Shown here: positions 1 through 5,696 of the stretch, one piece after another
How the letters are laid out: every line of letters starts with the position of its first letter
Position numbering within the stretch: position 1 is the stretch's first letter
Assembly (NCBI GenBank): GCA_035505775.1
Contig: DATJQN010000358.1
Location: 1 to 6,571 of the forward strand
Length of the DNA: 6,571 nucleotides
Direction: 5' to 3'
Origin: JAJXZP01 sp035505775
GTDB lineage: Bacteria > Spirochaetota > Spirochaetia > Treponematales > Rectinemataceae
Translations under genes and position numbers: made by a program
The notes under the pieces: model-generated
Seen by the model: only the letters and a program-made list of their open reading frames with translations
Databases searched by the model: none
What the model was told of the DNA's origin: nothing

Positions 1-128
1 GGATACTCGGACGCTTGAGTGGCCATGTCAGGAAGGGAGGCTGGTTGATCCTGGGCCACTCGGAAACGCTCACCGGCATGGAGCTTCCGCTACGCGCCGT
101 GGCTCCGACCATCTATCTTCGCGTGTAA
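1..128 (+). CDS. cheR: CheR chemotaxis methyltransferase, C-terminal end (5' truncated by window edge)
   Basis: Codons are read in frame from base 3 to a TAA stop at 126-128, giving the last 41 residues of a protein. The segment contains GGWLILGHSE (residues 12-21 of the fragment) and ends APTIYLRV. This matches the end of the CheR methyltransferase fold, where a Gly-Gly-x-Leu-x-x-Gly-His-Ser-Glu strand and turn precede a final Tyr-containing strand. CheR uses S-adenosylmethionine to methylate glutamates on chemoreceptors in the cytoplasm, opposing CheB. The neighbour supports the call: cheB starts 14 bases after this stop, and cheR-cheB pairs are common. The SAM-binding core lies outside the window, so activity cannot be judged. 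The identification rests on a short segment plus context. Confidence 0.87.
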   Translation, partial: ILGRLSGHVRKGGWLILGHSETLTGMELPLRAVAPTIYLRV

Positions 129-142
129 CGGGAGCCCGGACG

Positions 143-1222
143 ATGCCAAACCCAATCAAGGTCATGATCGTCGACGATTCCGCAGTGGTGCGTCAGACAC
201 TCAGGGAAGTGCTGGAATCGGATCCGGGCATCGAGGTGCTGTCGGTGGCGGCGGATCCGGTTTTTGCCCTGAAGCGGCTGGAGTCCGAGCGGCCTGATGT
301 TATCATCACGGACGTCGAGATGCCCCGGATGGACGGGCTCTCCTTCCTCAAGACCGTCATGGAGCGCGATCCCATCCCGATGGTCGTCTGTTCCAGCAAG
401 ACGGAGTCCGGTTCCGACAATGCCATGAAAGCCCTGGAGTACGGTGCCGTCGAGATCATCCAGAAGCCCAAGTTGGGTACCAAACAATTCATCGAGGAAT
501 CGAGGATGCGGATCTGCGACTCGGTGAGGGCGGCCTATCTGAGCAGACGGAGCCTGACCCGGCTCAAGGCCCGCCCTCTGCCCAGCGAGGTCAGTCCCAA
601 GCTCACTGCCGACGTCATGCTGCCCAAGCCGGACGGCCGTGTCTTTGTGGAGACCACCGAGAAAGTCGTCGTGGTTGGTGCCTCCACCGGAGGAACCGAA
701 GCCCTCCGGGAATTTCTCGAGGCTTTCCCGGAGGACGCCCCCGGCATCGTGATCGTGCAGCACATGCCCGAGCACTTCACGGCGGCCTTTGCCCAGCGGC
801 TCGACGGCCTGTGCCGGATCACAGTCAAGGAGGCGGCAGACAACGATTCGGTCATCCGCGGCCGCGCGCTGATCGCTCCGGGGAATCGACATACCCTCCT
901 CAAGCGGGCGGGAGCGCGGTATTATGTGGAGGTCAAGGAAGGTCCCCTGGTCTGCCGCCATCGGCCGAGCGTGGACGTATTGTTCCGATCGGCAGCGAGA
1001 TATGCGAGCAAGAACGCGATAGGCGTGATCATGACCGGAATGGGAGATGACGGCGCGCGAGGCATGAAGGAACTGCACGACGCCGGCGCCTATACGATCG
1101 CCCAGGACGAGGCGAGCTGCGTCGTCTTCGGCATGCCCAACGAGGCTATCAAGCTCGGTGGCGTGGACACGGTTATCGGTCTTGAGCATATTGCACGGGA
1201 GGTCCAGCGCAGCGCGGGCTGA
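143..1222 (+). CDS. cheB: CheB, receptor protein-glutamate methylesterase/glutamine deamidase with N-terminal receiver
   Basis: This 359-residue cytoplasmic enzyme removes methyl groups from chemoreceptor glutamates (and can deamidate glutamines) to reset sensitivity during adaptation. Residues 1-125 form a receiver domain with acidic pair D11/D12, phosphoacceptor D57 in TDVEMPRMDG, S84 at the conserved Thr/Ser position and K108 followed by Pro. After a linker of about 45 residues, the methylesterase domain (about 172-355) shows the catalytic triad: S181 in GASTGG, H207 in VIVQHMPEHF and D303 in MTGMGDDG. The length matches full-length CheB, and all key residues are present, so it should be phosphorylation-activated by a CheA. 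The ATG start is preceded by GGAG at 131-134, 8 bases upstream. It follows cheR by 14 bases, and the 63 bases before cheY show no obvious promoter or terminator, which fits one transcript. Confidence 0.97.
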   Translation: MPNPIKVMIVDDSAVVRQTLREVLESDPGIEVLSVAADPVFALKRLESERPDVIITDVEMPRMDGLSFLKTVMERDPIPMVVCSSKTESGSDNAMKALEYGAVEIIQKPKLGTKQFIEESRMRICDSVRAAYLSRRSLTRLKARPLPSEVSPKLTADVMLPKPDGRVFVETTEKVVVVGASTGGTEALREFLEAFPEDAPGIVIVQHMPEHFTAAFAQRLDGLCRITVKEAADNDSVIRGRALIAPGNRHTLLKRAGARYYVEVKEGPLVCRHRPSVDVLFRSAARYASKNAIGVIMTGMGDDGARGMKELHDAGAYTIAQDEASCVVFGMPNEAIKLGGVDTVIGLEHIAREVQRSAG

Positions 1223-1285
1223 AGATCGCGGGGACGCGGAGAACGATATTGGCGCAACGCCGATCGATGCGGCAAGGAGTGAAGC

Positions 1286-1654
1286 ATGGCAAAGAAAATT
1301 CTGGTGGTGGATGATTCGAGCGCAATCCGACAGAGTATCTCCTTCATCCTGAACCAGGAAGGCTACGAAACCATCGAGGCCTCCGACGGGCTGGAGGCGA
1401 TCACCAAGCTCGGGGCCGAGGGATCGCTGGATCTCATCATCACCGACGTCAACATGCCCAACATGGACGGGATCTCCTTTATCCGGAAGGCCCGCGAAAT
1501 GCCCAAGTTCAAGTTCACTCCGATCATTGTCTTGACCACCGAGTCGCAGGGTTCCAAAATGAACGAGGGCAAGGAGGCGGGTGCCACCGGGTGGATCGTA
1601 AAGCCCTTCAATGCCGACAAACTGCTCGGCATCGTCAGGAAGGTGGCCGAGTGA
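1286..1654 (+). CDS. cheY: CheY, single-domain chemotaxis response regulator
   Basis: This 122-residue protein is a receiver domain with no output domain, as expected for the diffusible messenger that carries the phosphoryl group from CheA to the flagellar switch. The pocket is complete: D9/D10, phosphoacceptor D54 in TDVNMPNMDG, T84 in VLTTES and K106 in VKPF. The spacings D54 to T84 (30) and D54 to K106 (52) equal those of E. coli CheY (57, 87, 109). The position of the E. coli switch residue Tyr106 is taken by W103. A strong ribosome site, AAGGAG at 1274-1279, lies 6 bases before the ATG. It sits between cheB and cheW in the same orientation. The sequence alone cannot exclude a role in another output, such as type IV pili or a phosphate sink. 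Confidence 0.95.
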   Translation: MAKKILVVDDSSAIRQSISFILNQEGYETIEASDGLEAITKLGAEGSLDLIITDVNMPNMDGISFIRKAREMPKFKFTPIIVLTTESQGSKMNEGKEAGATGWIVKPFNADKLLGIVRKVAE

Positions 1655-1659
1655 GGTGG
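1653..1659 (+). promoter_or_regulatory. Ribosome binding site that fixes the cheW start
   Basis: GAGGTGG overlaps the last two bases of the cheY stop codon (TGA 1652-1654) and lies 5 bases before the ATG at 1665. It supports that ATG over an in-frame ATG at 1611, which lies inside cheY. The overlap suggests that ribosomes finishing cheY help initiate cheW. Confidence 0.6.
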
Positions 1660-1664
1660 CGACG

Positions 1665-2150
1665 ATGAGCGCCGCGGAGCATGGCCGTTACCTCGCGTTC
1701 GAACTGGGGGGCGAGCTCTTCGCCGTGGAGGTCGAACGGGTCGAGGTAGTGCTCGAATCGGCTGTCGTGACTCGCGTGCCCAAGGCTCCACCGCATCTTC
1801 GGGGCGTCATCAATTACCGGGGCGCCGTGATTCCGGTTGCCGATCTTGCCGTGCGTTTCGGGGATGCGCCGAGGTCGACCGATGGCGGGGCAAGCACGGT
1901 CGTACTCCAGATCCACTACGGCACCGAACCGGTGACGATCGGCCTGCTTGCCGATCACGTGCATGAGGTCATCGATCTGGATCGATCGACCATCGAGCCT
2001 CCGCCCCAGCTCGGATCACGGGTGGAGGATTCGCTGATTTCCGGCATCGGGCAGTACGCCGGGCGCTTCATCATGATACTGGACATCGACGAGGCATTCA
2101 GGCCCCGCGGAGAACCGCGATCGGGCGACACATATTCCGAACTGAGATAG
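1665..2150 (+). CDS. cheW: CheW chemotaxis adaptor protein
   Basis: This 161-residue CheW-domain protein is a cytoplasmic scaffold that links chemoreceptor tips to the CheA kinase. Starting at the ATG at 1665, the fold begins at once with RYLAFELGGELFAVEVERVEVV (residues 8-29, shown in full only for its first 20 positions in the family consensus sense). The most diagnostic motif is LRGVINYRGAVIPVADL (residues 45-61). The second half has GLLADHVHEV (93-102) and the closing strand FIMILDIDEAF (135-145), all as in standalone CheW. An in-frame ATG 54 bases upstream would add 18 residues encoded inside cheY and unlike CheW, so it was rejected. The gene starts 10 bases after the cheY stop. The roughly 16-residue polar tail after the domain is unremarkable. 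A coupling protein for an alternative Che system would look the same. Confidence 0.94.
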   Translation: MSAAEHGRYLAFELGGELFAVEVERVEVVLESAVVTRVPKAPPHLRGVINYRGAVIPVADLAVRFGDAPRSTDGGASTVVLQIHYGTEPVTIGLLADHVHEVIDLDRSTIEPPPQLGSRVEDSLISGIGQYAGRFIMILDIDEAFRPRGEPRSGDTYSELR

Positions 2151-2154
2151 GATC

Positions 2155-2197
2155 AAAAAAACCTGACTCGCCCGCGAGGCTTCGCGACGCCGGTCAG
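2155..2197 (-). terminator. Possible intrinsic terminator acting on the minus strand
   Basis: Read on the minus strand, an outer stem (CTGAC, bases 2193-2197, with GTCAG, 2163-2167) encloses an inner perfect 5-bp stem (CGCGA/TCGCG, 2182-2186 and 2173-2177) with a 4-base loop. Two bases later come seven Ts (complement of the As at 2155-2161). That is the layout of a rho-independent terminator, though the stem is interrupted by unpaired bases between its two parts. On the plus strand no T-tract follows, so it should not terminate the chemotaxis transcript. No minus-strand gene ends here, so its purpose would be to stop antisense transcripts. The structure is seen directly in the sequence; the function is inferred. 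Confidence 0.35.
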
Positions 2198-2199
2198 AC

Positions 2200-2204
2200 G
2201 GAGG
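2200..2204 (+). promoter_or_regulatory. Ribosome binding site of the hybrid kinase gene
   Basis: GGAGG lies 9 bases before the ATG at 2214 and just after the hairpin at 2163-2197. It supports this start, from which the receiver domain begins within three residues, leaving no room for a shorter start. Confidence 0.6.
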
Positions 2205-2213
2205 CTGGATTCG

Positions 2214-4127
2214 ATGTCGGGAATCGCCATAGTCGAAGATGAATACATCGTCGCCCTCGACATTCGGAACTTTCTCGAGCGCTCTGGCTACGGAATCGCG
2301 GGAGTCTTCGCCTCGGGCGAGGACCTTCTGGATCGCTACGATCAGCTGAAGCCCGACCTGATCATCATGGACATCAAGATCCGCGGCGCCATCGACGGTG
2401 TCGATACCGCGCAGCGGGTCTACGAGCGTTACCATACGCCGGTCGTGCTGCTCACTGCCTACGCTGACGACGAAACCGTCGCACGGGCCAAGATCACCCA
2501 GCCTTTCGGCTACCTCCTCAAGCCTTTCGAAGAGCGCGAGTTGAGGACCGCAATAGAGATAGCGCTCTATCGCGCGGCCATGGAGAGCCGCCTCAGAGAG
2601 AGCGAGGAACGCTACCGCCGGCTCTTCATGGAGGGCATTTCCGGCAACTTCCTGGCCGAGCCCTCCGGACGCATCACCGCGGCCAATCCCGCCTTCAGGC
2701 GCCTTGTGGCGGCTCCGGCGGAGGGCGATCTCCCCGGTCTTCAGAGTCTCTTCCCCGACCCCGCAGCCTGGGAATCGTTCAGGGAGGGACTCGCGAGCTC
2801 GGGCCGGCTCGAGCTCGCGGAGCTCAGGCTCATCCGAGCGGACGGCACCGAACTGCTTGTGCTGGCAAACGCCGTTGCCCTGCGGGAAGGCGATGGGTCC
2901 ATGCATGCAATTCAGGGCGAACTCACGGACACGACGGAGCGGAGACGCCTGGAGGAACGACTAGTTCAGGCCCAGAAAATGGAAGCGGTCGGCAGGCTGG
3001 CCGGCGGGATCGCTCACGACTTCAACAATGTCCTGACGGCCATCCTCGGCTACGCGAATCTGCTGGCCGAGGAGCTCCCTGATGTCAAGGAGGCGAAGGA
3101 GGATGTCGAGGGCATCCGCTTCGCCGCGGCCCGGGCCAGCAACCTCACGAGGCAGCTCCTGGCCTTCTCGCGCCGCCAGCCGGTGCTGCCCCGGCGGGTC
3201 GATCTCAACGCCTTGATCCAGGACACGGAGCGCATGCTCCACCGCCTGCTCAGCGACAACATCTCCCTGACTCTGGCCCTTGGAGCGAGCCGCCCCGTTG
3301 TCGAGGCCGACCCCGTCCAACTGGAGCAAGTCCTCATCAACCTGGCGGTGAATGCTCGGGACGCCATGCCGCAGGGAGGGATACTTCGCATCGCGACGCG
3401 GGATCTGCAGGTCGAATCGCCGCGCGCCGTCGGCCTCGATACGCTGCCCTCAGGACACTACGTCGTGCTGGAAGTAGCCGACTCGGGCGAGGGCATACCC
3501 GCAGAGTACCGTGACAGAATCTTCGAGCCCTTCTTCACCACCAAGCCGAAGGACCAGGGCACGGGACTCGGCCTCTCGACCGTCTATGGAATCGCCAAAC
3601 AGGCGGGCGGGGCGGTGGGCTGCGAGTCGGAGACGGGCATGGGAGCGGTATTCTCGGTCTGGCTGCCGTCCCTGGATGCGGCGCCCGAGGGGAAGGAAGC
3701 TGAGCTCGAGGGAAGCATCCGTCCCCGCGCCCCGCAGCTGACGGTGCTGTTCGTGGACGACGATGAAACGCTCCGCGCCTTGGCCGGGCGCTTCCTGTCC
3801 CGCCAGGGGCACCGTGTACTGACGGCCTCAAATGCGGGGGAGGCGCTCCTGCTCGCGGAGAGCCATGGCAGGCCCATCGATCTCCTCGTCGCGGATGTGG
3901 TCATGCCCATACTGGATGGCTACACCCTCGCACGGCGCCTGTCAGCGAGTTCACCGGGTATGGCCGTGCTCTTTGTTTCGGGACACCCCGAGCATGGCGC
4001 GGATTCGGAATCGACCGGGCGCTTTCTGGCCAAACCCTTCACCGAAGCCCAGCTCGTTGAGGCCGTGGCGGCAGCGATCGAATCTCGCAATTCCGCAGCC
4101 TCCCATCCGGAGCTTCCCTTTCACTGA
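2214..4127 (+). CDS. Soluble hybrid histidine kinase, receiver-PAS-HisKA-HATPase-receiver
   Basis: This 637-residue protein has five domains. Receiver 1 (about 3-118) has E8/D9, phosphoacceptor D53, T81 and K103. A PAS-like sensor (about 131-242) follows a short helical linker and contains no Cys; the protein's only Cys is C470, so no cofactor can be named. HisKA (about 255-322) has H268 in GGIAHDFNN. The HATPase domain (about 365-486) has an N box with N376/N380, DSGEGI at 423-428, FEPFFTTK at 437-444 and GTGLGLS at 449-455. Receiver 2 (about 509-622) has D515-D517, phosphoacceptor D561, S589 and K607. All phosphotransfer residues are intact, so it should autophosphorylate and pass phosphate to its own or a separate receiver. 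No membrane segment is visible, so it is cytoplasmic. It follows cheW by 63 bases in the same direction, probably in the che operon. The input signal and partner are unknown. Confidence 0.94.
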   Translation: MSGIAIVEDEYIVALDIRNFLERSGYGIAGVFASGEDLLDRYDQLKPDLIIMDIKIRGAIDGVDTAQRVYERYHTPVVLLTAYADDETVARAKITQPFGYLLKPFEERELRTAIEIALYRAAMESRLRESEERYRRLFMEGISGNFLAEPSGRITAANPAFRRLVAAPAEGDLPGLQSLFPDPAAWESFREGLASSGRLELAELRLIRADGTELLVLANAVALREGDGSMHAIQGELTDTTERRRLEERLVQAQKMEAVGRLAGGIAHDFNNVLTAILGYANLLAEELPDVKEAKEDVEGIRFAAARASNLTRQLLAFSRRQPVLPRRVDLNALIQDTERMLHRLLSDNISLTLALGASRPVVEADPVQLEQVLINLAVNARDAMPQGGILRIATRDLQVESPRAVGLDTLPSGHYVVLEVADSGEGIPAEYRDRIFEPFFTTKPKDQGTGLGLSTVYGIAKQAGGAVGCESETGMGAVFSVWLPSLDAAPEGKEAELEGSIRPRAPQLTVLFVDDDETLRALAGRFLSRQGHRVLTASNAGEALLLAESHGRPIDLLVADVVMPILDGYTLARRLSASSPGMAVLFVSGHPEHGADSESTGRFLAKPFTEAQLVEAVAAAIESRNSAASHPELPFH

Positions 4128-4861
4128 GGTCCGCCCTCCCGACTTTCGCCGGCGCCCAGAACCGCCCGGTAAAGCCGCGCCTCGGCCTCCATCAGGACCG
4201 CGGCGCCGAGGCTGCGCTGCTCTCGCGGGAGCTCCACGTCGAAGCTGTCGATCACGCGGGCGGGACGGTCCGAGAGCACTACAATGTGGTCGGCCAGATA
4301 GACTGCCTCCTCGATGTCGTGGGTTACGCACAGTACGGTCCTTCGCTCCTCTTCCCAGAGCTGAAGGAAGACATCGATGAGCTCCAGCTTGGTTCGGAGA
4401 TCCACCGCCTGGAAGGCTTCATCGAGGAGGAGAATATCGGAAGGATAGGCGAATGCCCGCACGAGGGAGAGACGTTGACGCATCCCCCCGGAAAGCGCTG
4501 CGGGCAGCATGTCCGACACCTCTGCGAGGCCGGCCGCCGAGATAAAGCGCTTCACCCGGACGAGAGCCTCGGAGCGGGGTAGGGCTCCGAGGAGGGCAAA
4601 GGAGGCATTTTCCCGAGCGCTGAGCCAGGGCAGGAGTCTCGGTTCTTGAAACGCGTAGGAGAAGCGGGTGGTCTCGAAGCCCATGACCGATCCGGAATCG
4701 ATACGCTTGAGGCCGGCCACCACATTGAGGAGAGTGGACTTGCCGCAGCCCGAGGGCCCGAGCACGACGGTGATCGAACGCTCCGGAAATCCGAGGGAAA
4801 TTCCATCGAGGACGAGACGGTCCCCGTAGGAGCAGCTGACCGATCTCAGCTCATAACCCAT
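4121..4861 (-). CDS. ABC importer ATPase, nitrate/sulfonate/taurine family
   Basis: This 246-residue ATPase powers an importer from the cytoplasmic face of the membrane. It shows Walker A GPSGCGKST (35-43), a Q-loop at Q72 in FQEPRLLPW, signature LSGGMRQR (123-130), Walker B ILLLDE (143-148) with catalytic E148, a D-loop D154 and the switch H181 in VTHDIEEA. The Q-loop wording and length place it with the SsuB/TauB group. Walker B is followed by AFQAVD where the group usually has PFGALD, a mild divergence. The ATG at 4859-4861 lies inside the end of the permease gene (11-base overlap), so translation is probably coupled; the GAGGG before it is only a fair ribosome site. Its stop overlaps the stop of the convergent kinase gene by 7 bases. 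The substrate is not predictable from this subunit. Confidence 0.95.
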   Translation of the reverse strand: MGYELRSVSCSYGDRLVLDGISLGFPERSITVVLGPSGCGKSTLLNVVAGLKRIDSGSVMGFETTRFSYAFQEPRLLPWLSARENASFALLGALPRSEALVRVKRFISAAGLAEVSDMLPAALSGGMRQRLSLVRAFAYPSDILLLDEAFQAVDLRTKLELIDVFLQLWEEERRTVLCVTHDIEEAVYLADHIVVLSDRPARVIDSFDVELPREQRSLGAAVLMEAEARLYRAVLGAGESREGGPQ

Positions 4862-5696
4862 GCCGAGCCGCCCTCGTTGCGATCATTCCGAAAACCCATT
4901 CCGTGAGTCCGCAGAGCAGCACCGAGGCGAGCGCCCAGGCGAACACCTGCCCCGTCTCCAGAAGGACGCGGGCGTTCTGCATTCCGGTCCCCAACGCGCG
5001 CAGCGGCTGGCTGAGAACTTCTCCGGCCACGACGACCTTCCACGAGAGCCCCAGCGCACTTCTCGCACCCGAAATCAGATGCGGAGCCGCGGCGGGGAGT
5101 TTCAGCTTGAAGAACTGCTCCCGCCGCGGCACCCGGAAGAGCCGGGCCATTTCCACCAGGCGCGGATCAGCAGCCCGCGCTCCCTGCGCGGCCGAGCTGA
5201 CCATGACCGGAAAGGCCATCAGGAAGGCGGCAAAAATGGGCACAAAGCCTGAGGGGAACCAGATAAGGGCGAGCAGAATGAGGGCGAGCACGGGGGTCGC
5301 CCTGATGGTCGTCATGAGGGGGGCGAGGGCGGCTCCGAAGAGCGGCCAGAGCCCCGAGGCCAGGCCGGCGAAGAGCCCCAGTGTCGTCGTGATACCGAAG
5401 GCGGTGAGTCCCCGGAGGAAGGTCGCCCAGAGCGCCTGAAGGAAGAGGCGGGTCGGATACAGGCTGCCGGCGATCCCCAGCACATGCGCGGGCGAGGGGA
5501 GGACGATGTCCTTTCCGATGAGTTCTGCTCCCCCCTGCCAGGCGAGCAGAAGCAGGACCGTGGCGGCGGCTCCGATGATGAGACGATGCCCCGGGGATTC
5601 GCCCCAGGCGGGCCGTCCCTGGCGAGAGGCGACTGCCGCATGGCCACGGGGTCGGGCCGAGCCCCCGCTATTTGAAGGTGGCGTAGAAGCTGGCAT
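4851..5696 (-). CDS. ABC importer permease, SsuC/TauC-like (binding-protein-dependent inner membrane component)
   Basis: This 281-residue membrane protein forms the translocation channel. A polar, Pro/Arg-rich N-terminus (1-37) precedes about six hydrophobic segments (roughly 38-56, 90-113, 115-131, 134-168 as a pair, 214-230 and 250-273). The cytoplasmic coupling loop that contacts the ATPase is visible at about 178-212 (VEMARLFRVP...LKLPAAAP). It keeps the Glu-x-Ala start and the LP end, but the usual Gly is Arg (R188). The ATG at 5694-5696 is used because no later Met, GTG or TTG start precedes the first membrane segment. It lies 29 bases inside the end of the binding-protein gene and has only a weak ribosome site, so translation is probably coupled. 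The Gly-to-Arg change looks typical of a diverged branch I associate with Firmicutes and spirochaetes; that association is from memory. Confidence 0.94.
   Translation of the reverse strand: MPASTPPSNSGGSARPRGHAAVASRQGRPAWGESPGHRLIIGAAATVLLLLAWQGGAELIGKDIVLPSPAHVLGIAGSLYPTRLFLQALWATFLRGLTAFGITTTLGLFAGLASGLWPLFGAALAPLMTTIRATPVLALILLALIWFPSGFVPIFAAFLMAFPVMVSSAAQGARAADPRLVEMARLFRVPRREQFFKLKLPAAAPHLISGARSALGLSWKVVVAGEVLSQPLRALGTGMQNARVLLETGQVFAWALASVLLCGLTEWVFGMIATRAARHGL

Noticed and set aside
113..1189. A 358-codon open frame on the minus strand opposite cheB
   Set aside because: It lies almost exactly antisense to a cheB gene with all catalytic residues. Its translation is rich in His, Arg, Gly and Asp with no recognisable domain, as expected for a shadow frame in GC-rich DNA.
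1259..1273. Small palindrome-like element (GCCG, ATCGAT, CGGC) before the cheY ribosome site
   Set aside because: The stem is only 4 bp with a 7-base loop, too weak to claim as an operator or attenuator. GATC/ATCGAT-type words recur by chance throughout this window.
1223..1285. Possible promoter or terminator in the 63-base gap between cheB and cheY
   Set aside because: I find no convincing -35/-10 pair and no hairpin with a T-tract. The gap carries only the cheY ribosome site.
1611..1664. An upstream in-frame ATG for cheW adding 18 residues
   Set aside because: The added segment lies within the end of cheY and does not resemble CheW, whereas the ATG at 1665 has a ribosome site at a proper distance.
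2016..2906. A 296-codon open frame on the minus strand opposite the end of cheW and the start of the kinase gene
   Set aside because: It runs across two well-supported genes, has no recognisable motif, and would cross the putative minus-strand terminator at 2155-2197.
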